Part shown: positions 39,777 to 47,902 of the stretch, in pieces
How positions within the stretch are numbered: the first letter of the stretch is position 1
Layout of the letters: every line of letters begins with the position of its first letter
From: Duganella sp. CF517
GTDB taxonomy: Bacteria; Pseudomonadota; Gammaproteobacteria; Burkholderiales; Burkholderiaceae_D
Assembly (NCBI RefSeq): GCF_900110275.1
Contig: NZ_FODC01000008.1
Span: forward strand, 124,001-188,000
DNA length: 64,000 bases
Direction of reading: 5' to 3'
Translations under genes and position numbers: made by a program
The notes under the pieces: model-generated
What the model saw: only the letters and a program-made list of their open reading frames with translations
Databases searched by the model: none
What the model was told of the DNA's origin: nothing

Positions 39777-41465
39777 ATGTTATCAACCTTGACGGTCAGG
39801 ACCAAGATCCTGGCATTGCTGGCGGTGGCCATCCTGTCGCTTGTCGTTGTGGTCTTCATCGCCTTCTCCGGCCTGAAGACGCAAGGAGCGATGCTCAATG
39901 AACTGGGCAAGAACCGCATGCCCTCGATACGGGCTCTGATGGTCATCAACGAAGCCCAGACCGCGCTGCGCTCGTCGAGCCGCCACATCGACGCCATGGG
40001 CATGTTCCCGGAGGACGCCAACGACATCGCCGACGAAGTCAAACGCAAGCAGGATATCTGGCGCGCGGTCGATGCGGCCTGGAAGGAGTACGACGCCCTG
40101 CCGCAGGAGACGGAGGAGGCGAATGTGTGGAAAACCTTCGTCAAACAGTGGGAGACGTGGAAGGCGCGCGACATGGCCGTCACCGATCTCGCGGCGCAGA
40201 TAACCCGCGCCGAGCCGGGCAAGCGCAAGGAATTGTTCGCGCTCCTGCATAAAACTCTGCAGGAGAACCGCCCGGCGTTTCTCGCCGCCGAGGAGAGCCT
40301 GAACAAGCTGGTGGCGCTGAACATCCAATACGGCGATAACGACGTCAAACAGGCCGATGCCGGCTCCGCCAGCGCGATGAGCAGCATGTACGTCAGCGGC
40401 GCAGTGGCGCTGGCGCTGCTGGCGGCGATCGGATTGATCATCCTGAACGGCATCATGCGCCAGCTGGGCGGAGATCCGGGCTACGCGGCGGAGATCGTGC
40501 GCAAGGTGGCCGACGGCGACCTGAGCGCCGACGTGCACGTCAAGGCGGGCGACACCACCAGCCTGCTGGCGGCGATGAAGGGCATGATCGACAAGCTCTC
40601 GCAGGTGGTGCAGGACGTGAACAACGGCGCCGAGTCGCTGGCCAGCGCCTCCGAGGAGGTCAGCGCGACGGCGCAGTCGCTGTCGCAGGCCGCCAGCGAG
40701 CAGGCCGCCGGCACCGAGGAGACCAGCGCCTCGGTCGAGCAGATGACGGCGTCGATTTCGCAGAACACCGAAAACGCCAAGGTCACCGACGGTATCGCCA
40801 GCAAGGCGGCGGTGGAGGCGGTCGAGGGCGGCGAGGCGGTCAAGTCGACGGTGGCGGCGATGCAGCAGATCGCCAAGAAGATCAGCATCATCGACGATAT
40901 CGCCTATCAAACCAACCTGCTGGCGCTGAACGCGGCGATCGAGGCGGCGCGCGCCGGCGAGCATGGCAAGGGCTTCGCGGTGGTGGCGGCCGAGGTGCGC
41001 AAGCTGGCCGAACGCAGCCAGATCGCGGCGCAGGAGATCGAACAGGTGGCCAGCAGCAGCGTGCAGCTGGCCGAGAAGGCCGGCCACCTGCTCGATGAAA
41101 TGGTGCCCAACATCCGCCGCACCTCCAACCTGGTGCAGGAGATCACGGCGGCGTCGGAGGAGCAATCGGCCGGCGTGGGCCAGATCAATTCGGCCATCAC
41201 GCAATTGAGCCAGACCACGCAGCAGAACGCCTCCGCCTCCGAGCAGCTGGCCGCCACCGCCGAGGAAATGAGCGGCCAGGCCGAGCAGCTGCAGGAGACC
41301 ATGTCGTTCTTCAAATTGTCGGGCGCCTCGCGGCCGATGCGCACCACCCGGGCGCCGGCCCGGCCGGCCAAGCCGGGCAACGGGCGTGGGCGGCCCGGCC
41401 ACGGCAGCAGCAAGCAGATGATGGACATGGCCGATCCGGACGAGTCGCATTTCGTTAAATTCTAG
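39777..41465 (+). CDS. Methyl-accepting chemotaxis protein
   Basis: 562 residues from ATG 39777 with AAGGAA upstream. TM1 at about 11-32 (ILALLAVAILSLVVVVFIAF), a four-helix-bundle periplasmic domain, TM2 near 203-225, a HAMP segment (VRKVADGDLSADVHVKAGD) and a full signalling hairpin (IAYQTNLLALNAAIEAARAG, GKGFAVVAAEVRKLAERSQ). The C-terminus DESHFVKF ends in a pentapeptide of the x-[aromatic]-x-x-[aromatic] type used to tether CheR and CheB. The ligand cannot be predicted. Confidence 0.95.
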   Translation: MLSTLTVRTKILALLAVAILSLVVVVFIAFSGLKTQGAMLNELGKNRMPSIRALMVINEAQTALRSSSRHIDAMGMFPEDANDIADEVKRKQDIWRAVDAAWKEYDALPQETEEANVWKTFVKQWETWKARDMAVTDLAAQITRAEPGKRKELFALLHKTLQENRPAFLAAEESLNKLVALNIQYGDNDVKQADAGSASAMSSMYVSGAVALALLAAIGLIILNGIMRQLGGDPGYAAEIVRKVADGDLSADVHVKAGDTTSLLAAMKGMIDKLSQVVQDVNNGAESLASASEEVSATAQSLSQAASEQAAGTEETSASVEQMTASISQNTENAKVTDGIASKAAVEAVEGGEAVKSTVAAMQQIAKKISIIDDIAYQTNLLALNAAIEAARAGEHGKGFAVVAAEVRKLAERSQIAAQEIEQVASSSVQLAEKAGHLLDEMVPNIRRTSNLVQEITAASEEQSAGVGQINSAITQLSQTTQQNASASEQLAATAEEMSGQAEQLQETMSFFKLSGASRPMRTTRAPARPAKPGNGRGRPGHGSSKQMMDMADPDESHFVKF

Positions 41466-41474
41466 ACGGGGCGG

Positions 41475-41978
41475 ATGATGAGTAATACACAAGGCGCCGA
41501 GCCGCAATATCTCAGCTTCATGCTGGGCCAGGACATGTTCGCGATGGGTATCCTGGCCGTGCGCGAGATCCTGGAGTACGCGGGCGTGACGCCCGTGCCG
41601 CAAATGCCGCCCTGTATCAGCGGCGTGATCAACTTGCGCGGCACGGCGGTGCCGGTGCTCGACCTGGCGTGCCGGCTCGAGCGCGAGCCGGCGCCGGTCA
41701 GCAAACGCACCTGCATCATCGTGGTCGAAGTCGACGGCGATGGAGACACCGGCGGCGCCTTCGTGATCGGCATCCTGGTCGACGCGGTCAACGCGGTGCT
41801 CGACATTCCGCCGTCCGAGGTGGAACCCGCGCCGAGCCTGGGCGCGCAGGTGCGCGCCGAGATGCTGCAAGGGATAGGCAAGGTCAATGGCCGCTTCGTG
41901 CTGCTGCTTGACGTGCGGCGCGTGGCCTCGGTCGGCGAACTGGCCGCCATCGCGCCCGCCGCCCTGGAACACGCTTAG
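41475..41978 (+). CDS. cheW: CheW coupling protein (second copy)
   Basis: 167 residues, one CheW domain: LSFMLGQDMFAMGILAVREI, MPPCISGVINLRGTAVPVLD, VIGILVDAVNAVLDI. It is shorter than and divergent from the first CheW in the operon. It lies between two receptor genes, 9 bases after the first, so it may serve those receptors. Confidence 0.95.
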   Translation: MMSNTQGAEPQYLSFMLGQDMFAMGILAVREILEYAGVTPVPQMPPCISGVINLRGTAVPVLDLACRLEREPAPVSKRTCIIVVEVDGDGDTGGAFVIGILVDAVNAVLDIPPSEVEPAPSLGAQVRAEMLQGIGKVNGRFVLLLDVRRVASVGELAAIAPAALEHA

Positions 41979-42054
41979 CGGCGCGCCCGCCGGCACCAAC
42001 GCCGCACCGCCGCCGCACCAACGCCACACCAACGCACCACCCTGGAGAACCAAC

Positions 42055-43537
42055 ATGTTTAAGAAAATGAAAATGGAGACCCGGCTGCACGCCGGATTCG
42101 GCCTCGTCGTGCTGCTGGTCGTCGTGCTGGGGATTATCGCCTTCGCCAAGCTGACCGCCCTGCACGAGCAATGGAGCGCCTTCGAGAGCGTCACGCTGGA
42201 GCGCAAGAACGCGGTGCTCGAAGGCGTCATCTCGCATGGCCACGCGGTGCGTCATTTCAAGAACTACGTCCTGCGCGGTGGCGACAACAATACCCAGTTC
42301 CGCGCCGAACTGGCCAACATCGACAAGGAGATGGCCCGCTACAAGGCGGGCGGGAATCTGAGCACCGACGAACAGGTGCTGCTCGACGAGGTGTCGGCCG
42401 GCGTGAAGAGCTACGCGGACAGCATGACGCAGTTGGAGGCGATGCAGGCCAAGGGCATGACGCCGATGGAGATGGACAAGGCCATCAAGGGCGCCGACGC
42501 GGCCATCGCCGGCGCCTTCCGCAAGCTGCTGAAAGTGAACGAGGCGGAGACCAAACGCGAATCGGCGTCGATGACGGAGGTGACCGATTCGGCCAAGCGC
42601 CTGATCCTGTCGGTCGACGTGGTGATCGCGATACTCGGTTGCGTGCTGGCGGTATGGCTGGCGCGCAGCCTGTCGGGCATCGTGCGCGAGGTGCAGCTGG
42701 TGGTCGCAGGCCTGGCCGGGGCCTCGCAGGAAGTCAGTTCGACGGCGCAGTCGCTGTCGCAGGCGGCCAGCGAGCAAGCCGCGGGCGTGGAGGAGACCAG
42801 CGCCTCGATCGAGCAGATGACGGCGTCGATCGCGCAGAACACGGAGAACGCCAAGATCACCGACGGCATCGCCACCCAGGCCGCCGTCGACGCGACCCGC
42901 GGCGGCGAAGTGGTGAAGGCGACGGCGGCGGCGATGCGCCAGATCGCCAGCAAGATCAGCATCATCGACGATATCGCCCTATCAAACCAATCTGCTGGCG
43001 CTGAACGCGGCCATCGAGGCGGCGCGCGCGCACGAACACGGCAAGGGCTTCGCGGTGGTCGCGGCCGAGGTGCGCAAGCTGGCCGAACGCAGCCAGGTGG
43101 CGGCGCAGGAGATCAGCAAGGTGGCCGCCGACAGCGTCGACCTGGCCGAGCAGGCCGGCGTGATGTTCGATGCGCTGGTGCCCAATATCCGCAAGACGTC
43201 GGACCTGGTGCAGGAGATATCGGCGGCGTCCGAGGAGCAGAGTTCCGGCGTGCGCCAGATTAACAGCGCGGTCAATCAGCTAAGCCAGACCACCCAGGTC
43301 AACGCGGCCAGCTCGGAGGAACTGGCGGCGACGTCGGAGGAGATGAGCGCCCAGGCCGAGCAGCTGGGCCAATTGATGGCGGTGTTCAAACGCTATGCGG
43401 TTGAGGAGCGGGTGCCGGCGCGCCGTGCGGCGTCCACCAGGGGCGGCGGCGCGGCGGCGCCGATGCCACGTCCGGCGCGCGCCGTATCCATTGCCGCCCC
43501 GGGAACGCCGGACGAGAACAAGTTCACCCGGTTCTGA
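42055..43537 (+). pseudogene. Methyl-accepting chemotaxis protein broken by a single-base insertion
   Basis: Starts at ATG 42055 (GGAG upstream) with TM1, a four-helix-bundle-type sensor and TM2 near residue 190. In frame it reads SKISIIDDIALSNQSAG, where the intact neighbour reads SIIDDIAYQTNLLAL. The codons are GCC-CTA-TCA, but removing one C of CCC at 42977-42979 gives GCC-TAT-CAA and restores the full signalling domain (GKGFAVVAAEVRKLAERSQ) to a stop at 43537. The restored product is 493 residues and ends DENKFTRF, a CheR/CheB-docking type tail. It is either a recent pseudogene or an assembly error. Unrepaired, the protein would lose half of its signalling hairpin. Confidence 0.88.
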
Positions 43538-43550
43538 TCCCGCCGCGCGC

Positions 43551-44372
43551 TTACGGCTTGACGAATTTGAGCGTCATGCGGTCGCTCTCGCCGATGGCCT
43601 GGTACTTCGCGCGGTCCTCGTCCTTGTTGGCGTAGGTCGGCGGCAGCGCCCAAACACCGCCTTTGTGGTCGGCGGTGTCTTTCGGGTTGGCGTTCACCTC
43701 CGACTTGGCCGCCAGCTTGAAGCCCGCCGCTTCGGCCAGGCCGATCACATACTTCTCGTGCATGTAGCCGCTGCTGGCCGTGTCGTCCTGGGTCTTGTTG
43801 GCCGGCAGGCGATGCTCGACCACGCCGAACACGCCGCCCGGTTTCAGGCTGGTGTAGACGCTGGCGAACAGCGCTTTCATATTTTCCGGACCGGCCGGTA
43901 TCCAGTTGTGGATATTGCGGAAGGTGAGCACCATGTCGACGCTGCCGGCCGGCGCGAATTCATATTTGCGCGGCGGCGAGAACACGCCCAGCGCCACCTT
44001 GCTGTACACCGGGTTGGCGTTCAGGCGCGCCATGAAGCGTTCCGCGCTTTTGCGTTCGCGCTCGTCCGGCGCGGCCAGGTCGTTGCCGGCGGCGATCAGC
44101 TTTCCACTGTCGCGCAGATAGGGCGCCAGGATCTCCGTGTACCAGCCGCCGCCCGGCGCCAGTTCGACCACCGTCATGTTCGGGCGGATGCCGAAGAACG
44201 ACAGCGTCTCGTAAGGGTGGCGGTAGGCGTCGCGCTGCACGTTGGCCGGGGTGCGGGTGGTGGCGGCGATGGCGGCCTTCAGTTTGGCGTCGGCGGCTTC
44301 GGTGGCGGCGTTCGCGCCGCTTGCGGCGAACAGCGTGGTGGTGGCCAGGGCGGCCACGATATAACTTTTCAT
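43551..44372 (-). CDS. Exported methyltransferase-like protein (COG4798 type)
   Basis: 273 residues from ATG 44372 with AGGAGA upstream. A Sec signal peptide (MKSYIVAALATTTLFAASGANA) precedes a class I SAM-methyltransferase fold: motif I is VVELAPGGGWYTEILAPYL, later VDMVLTFRNIHNWI and LKPGGVFGVVEHRL. COG4798 proteins are annotated as predicted methyltransferases, but a signal peptide puts this one in the periplasm, where SAM is not known to occur. Substrate and activity are unknown. It converges with the frameshifted receptor gene, 13 bases between stops. Confidence 0.8.
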   Translation of the reverse strand: MKSYIVAALATTTLFAASGANAATEAADAKLKAAIAATTRTPANVQRDAYRHPYETLSFFGIRPNMTVVELAPGGGWYTEILAPYLRDSGKLIAAGNDLAAPDERERKSAERFMARLNANPVYSKVALGVFSPPRKYEFAPAGSVDMVLTFRNIHNWIPAGPENMKALFASVYTSLKPGGVFGVVEHRLPANKTQDDTASSGYMHEKYVIGLAEAAGFKLAAKSEVNANPKDTADHKGGVWALPPTYANKDEDRAKYQAIGESDRMTLKFVKP

Positions 44373-44530
44373 GCAAAGTCTCCTGAGGGTTCGGTTGGCG
44401 GCGCGCGGTCGCCCGCCCAGCGCGATCATCGGGCATGCATGCGAGGAGGTCAAGCGAATTGCGACGGCCGCACCACCGGGGTGCGGCGGGCGCCCGCCAC
44501 GCGTTGAACCGGGCTGCGTAGCGCCGGGCG

Positions 44531-44581
44531 CGGACACTCGCGGACACCGGCCGGACACTTCGCGGACACTTTCGCGGACAC
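44531..44581. repeat. Five phased CGGACAC direct repeats
   Basis: CGGACAC begins at 44531, 44541, 44552, 44563 and 44575, with spacings of 10, 11, 11 and 12 bases, close to one DNA turn each. The last three units extend to CGCGGACACTTT-like. It lies in the 463-base gap upstream of the exported methyltransferase-like gene and of the TldD operon. A phased protein-binding array or a simple degenerate tandem repeat are both possible. Confidence 0.7.
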
Positions 44582-44720
44582 TTTTCCCCGTTTGACGCCC
44601 CATCGCAGGACTCTTGTAACACAGTGTTTCGTTGTGGTGGATGGCATACATTTTGCCTATCCCGATTCCTGATCCGGCGCTAAGATTGGCGATCGTGCGG
44701 AAACGGCGACGGATATTCAG

Positions 44721-44749
44721 GTGTCACAGTAAGAAGCAAGAGCTATAAG
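44721..44749 (+). promoter_or_regulatory. Candidate promoter of the TldD/TldE-MoxR operon
   Basis: GTGTCA (44721-44726), 17-base spacer, TATAAG (44744-44749): a fair sigma-70-like match about 90 bases before the first TldD start. It lies in the only A/T-rich part of the gap. Confidence 0.4.
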
Positions 44750-44835
44750 AGTAGGACTCGCTAGAAGAGCAAATAAAAGCTAAGCAGAACCCTGGGCGGC
44801 TGGCCCACAATCATTGCCTTACGTTTGGAGATACG

Positions 44836-46473
44836 ATGGAACGACGTGCATTCCTCAATATTAGTAGTCTGGCCCTGGGCACGATGCTGCTGCCCGCCTT
44901 CGGTCGCGCGATCGCCGCCGAGGAGTTGCTCGCGCCGGTCGCCCTGCAGTTCAAGAAAATGCTGGCCGATACCGCGATGACGGCGGCCACCCAGGCGGGC
45001 GCCTCGTACTGCGACGTGCGCGTCGGCCGCTATCTGAACCAGTTCATCACCACCCGCGACCTGAACGTCGAAAACGTCGTCAATACCGAATCGGCCGGTG
45101 TCGGCGTGCGCGTCATCTCCGGCGGCGCCTACGGCTTCGCCGCCACCAACGACATGACCCCGGACGGCGTGGCGGCGGCCGCCCGCCAGGCGGTCGCCAT
45201 CGCCAAGGCCAACGCCAAGCTGCAAACCGAACCCGTTCAACTGGCCCCGGTCAAGGGCGTGGGCGAGGTGTCGTGGGCCACGCCGATCGTCAAGGACTGG
45301 CGCACCGTTCCGATCAAGGAGAAGGCCGAGCTGCTGATCGCCGCCAACAAGGCCGGCATGGACGGCGGCGCGAGCTTCATGCAATCGTTGCTGTTCCAGG
45401 TGAACCAGCAGAAGTACTTCGCATCGACCGACGGCTCCTACATCGACCAGGACCTGCACCGCCTGTGGATGCCGGTGTTCGCCACCGCCGTCGACAAGAA
45501 GACCAACAAGTTCCGCTCGCGCCAGGGCTTGTCGGCGCCGGTCGGCATGGGTTACGAATACCTGGATGCGCGCCCCGAGCACAAGATCAAGGCCGCCGGC
45601 GGCGTGACCACGCTCTACACCGGCTCCTATGACCTGATCGAGGACGCGCGCGCCGCCGGCAAACAGGCCAAGCAAAAGCTGACCGCCAAGTCGGTCGAAC
45701 CGGGCAAGTACGACCTGGTGCTGTCGCCCGAGCACCTGTGGCTGACCATCCACGAGTCGGTCGGCCACCCGACCGAACTCGATCGCGTGCTCGGCTACGA
45801 GGCCAACTTCGCCGGCACCAGCTTCGCCACGCTCGATAAGTGGCAGAGCAAGAAGTTCAAGTACGGCGCCGACATCGTCAACATCGTCGCCGACAAGACC
45901 ACGCCAGGCTCGCTGGCCAACGTCGGCTACGACGACGAGGGCGTCAAGTGCAAGCGCTGGGACATCATCAAGGACGGCATCCTGGTCAACTACCAGGCCA
46001 CGCGCGACCAGGCCCACATCATCGGCGAGAAGGAATCGCACGGCTGCTCGTACGCCGACAACTGGAGCAGCGTGCAGTTCCAGCGTATGCCCAACGTCTC
46101 GCTCCAGGCGGGCAAGAAGAAGATGACGCCGGACGAAATGATCAAGGACGTCAAGAAGGGCATCTACATCGTCGGCGACGGCTCGTTCTCGATCGACCAG
46201 CAGCGCTACAACTTCCAGTTCGGCGGCCAGCTGTTCTACGAAATCAAGAACGGCAAGATCGGCCAGATGCTCGAAGACGTCGCCTACCAGTCCAACACGC
46301 AGGAGTTCTGGAACGCCTGCGCCGGCATGTGCGACGAGCGCGATTGGCGCATGGGCGGCTCCTTCTTCGACGGCAAAGGCCAGCCTTCGCAGTCGTCGGT
46401 GGTGTCGCACGGCGCCAGCACCACGCGCTTCAACGGCATCAACGTCATCAACACCGCACGCAAAATCGGCTAA
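44836..46473 (+). CDS. Tat-signal TldD-like metalloprotease subunit, copy 1
   Basis: 545 residues. The N-terminus MERRAFLNISSLALGTMLLP...AIAAEE is a twin-arginine signal (RRxFL), so the protein is probably exported folded. The TldD/PmbA body has YLNQFITTRDLNVENVVNTE and the zinc-protease motif HESVGHPTELD (His306, Glu307, His311), then SVQFQRMPNVSLQAG. The C-terminal glycine-rich block reads GGSFFDGKGQPSQ; in cytoplasmic TldD as I recall it a Cys ligand sits near here. TldD/TldE heterodimers cleave unfolded peptides, such as microcin B17 precursor and CcdA in E. coli. First gene of a ten-gene operon; ribosome site GGAG. Confidence 0.88.
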   Translation: MERRAFLNISSLALGTMLLPAFGRAIAAEELLAPVALQFKKMLADTAMTAATQAGASYCDVRVGRYLNQFITTRDLNVENVVNTESAGVGVRVISGGAYGFAATNDMTPDGVAAAARQAVAIAKANAKLQTEPVQLAPVKGVGEVSWATPIVKDWRTVPIKEKAELLIAANKAGMDGGASFMQSLLFQVNQQKYFASTDGSYIDQDLHRLWMPVFATAVDKKTNKFRSRQGLSAPVGMGYEYLDARPEHKIKAAGGVTTLYTGSYDLIEDARAAGKQAKQKLTAKSVEPGKYDLVLSPEHLWLTIHESVGHPTELDRVLGYEANFAGTSFATLDKWQSKKFKYGADIVNIVADKTTPGSLANVGYDDEGVKCKRWDIIKDGILVNYQATRDQAHIIGEKESHGCSYADNWSSVQFQRMPNVSLQAGKKKMTPDEMIKDVKKGIYIVGDGSFSIDQQRYNFQFGGQLFYEIKNGKIGQMLEDVAYQSNTQEFWNACAGMCDERDWRMGGSFFDGKGQPSQSSVVSHGASTTRFNGINVINTARKIG

Positions 46474-46491
46474 GCCTGGAGAACAGAGAAT

Positions 46492-47829
46492 ATGAAGAAT
46501 TTGAGTCAAGAAGAGACCAAGCGTATCTGCGACAAGGTGCTGTCGCTGACCAAGGCCGACCAGTGCGAGGTGAACCTGAGCGGCAGCCGCACCGGCAATA
46601 TCCGCTATGCGCGCAACGCCGTGTCGACCGCCGGTTTGATCGAGGACACCCAGCTGGCCGTATCGGTCGCCTTCGGCAAGAAGCAGGGCGTCGCCACCAT
46701 CAATGAGCTGGACGACAAGTCGCTGGAGAAGGCCGTGCGCCGCGCCGAGGACCTGGCCCGCCTGGCGCCGGAGAACCCGGAGTTCATGCCGACGCCGGGC
46801 AAGCAGCAGTACAAGGCCAGCGAGACCTTCTTCCAGAAGACCGCCGACATCGATCCTGAATTCCGCGCGCAGGTGGCGGCGTACAGCATCGAGAACAGCA
46901 AGAAGAACAAGCTGGTGGCGGCGGGCTTCTTTACCGATACGTCCAAATTCACCGCCATCGCCAACTCGAACGGCGTGTTCGGCTTCCAGCGCGATACGGG
47001 CGTCGATTTCACCGTCACCGTGCGCACCGAGGATGGACGCGGCTCCGGCTGGGCCAAGCGCAGCGTCGGCGACGCGGCCTTGTTCGATGCGCGCGAAGCG
47101 TCCGACGTGGCGATCGAGAAGGCGCTGCGTTCGGTCGAAGCCAAGGCGCTGGAACCGGGCCGCTATACCGTGGTGCTGGAGCCGGCGGCGACCTCGGATA
47201 TCCTGGTCTATATGTTCAACGATTTCGACGCCCGCCAGGCCGACGAGGGCCGCAGCTTCCTGTCGAAAAAGGGCGGCGGCAACCGCATGGGCGAGAAGCT
47301 GTTCGACGAGCAGGTCAACGTCTGGACCGACCCGTGGGACAAGAATGTCGCGGTGCTCCCGTGGGACAACAACTCCATGCTGGCGCGCGAGCATCAGGAC
47401 ATCATCAAGAACGGCAAGATCAACGCCATGAACTACTCGATGTACTGGGCGAAGAAGCAGGGCAAGCGCGCTATCGGCGCTCCCGGCAACATCATCATGG
47501 CCGGCACCAACAAGTCGACCGAGGAGCTGATCGCCAACACCAAGAAGGGCGTGCTGGTGACCCGCACCTGGTACATCCGCATGGTCGATCCGCAGTCGGT
47601 GCTGTTGACCGGGCTGACGCGCGACGGCACCTTCTACATCGAGAACGGCAAGATCAAGCATCCGATCAAGAACTTCCGCTTCAATGAAAGTCCGGTGTCG
47701 ATGTTGAACAATATCGATGAACTGGGCAAGCCGGAGATCTTGTCGGGCGACGAATCGGAATACCAGTTGCTGATTCCGGCGATGCGGGTGCGCGACTTCA
47801 ACTTCACGTCGCTGTCGGACGCGGTGTAA
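46492..47829 (+). CDS. TldE/PmbA-like subunit, copy 1
   Basis: 445 residues. TldE-type partner of the metalloprotease: SGSRTGNIRYARNAVSTAGL near the start, later GRYTVVLEPAATSDILVY, GRSFLSKKGGGNRMGEKLFD and TRTWYIRMVDPQSVLLTGLT. It has no HExxxH metal motif, as expected for TldE. There is no signal peptide, while the TldD copies carry Tat signals. Because Tat exports folded complexes, co-export with TldD is the natural inference. It follows copy 1 TldD by 18 bases. Confidence 0.88.
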   Translation: MKNLSQEETKRICDKVLSLTKADQCEVNLSGSRTGNIRYARNAVSTAGLIEDTQLAVSVAFGKKQGVATINELDDKSLEKAVRRAEDLARLAPENPEFMPTPGKQQYKASETFFQKTADIDPEFRAQVAAYSIENSKKNKLVAAGFFTDTSKFTAIANSNGVFGFQRDTGVDFTVTVRTEDGRGSGWAKRSVGDAALFDAREASDVAIEKALRSVEAKALEPGRYTVVLEPAATSDILVYMFNDFDARQADEGRSFLSKKGGGNRMGEKLFDEQVNVWTDPWDKNVAVLPWDNNSMLAREHQDIIKNGKINAMNYSMYWAKKQGKRAIGAPGNIIMAGTNKSTEELIANTKKGVLVTRTWYIRMVDPQSVLLTGLTRDGTFYIENGKIKHPIKNFRFNESPVSMLNNIDELGKPEILSGDESEYQLLIPAMRVRDFNFTSLSDAV

Positions 47830-47902
47830 CACGCGTAGCTTGGCGCGCGCCCCGCTGTAAACGGGACGCGTGCCGGCTCGATCATTTTTTTCAGGAGTTC
47901 AT

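Noticed and set aside
42970..42985. Programmed ribosomal frameshift in the third receptor gene
   Set aside because: There is no slippery heptamer, internal Shine-Dalgarno or stimulatory hairpin; a one-base insertion explains it better.
44531..44581. CRISPR-like array at the CGGACAC repeats
   Set aside because: Units are 7-10 bases with 3-5 base gaps, far too short for repeats and spacers, and no cas gene is present.
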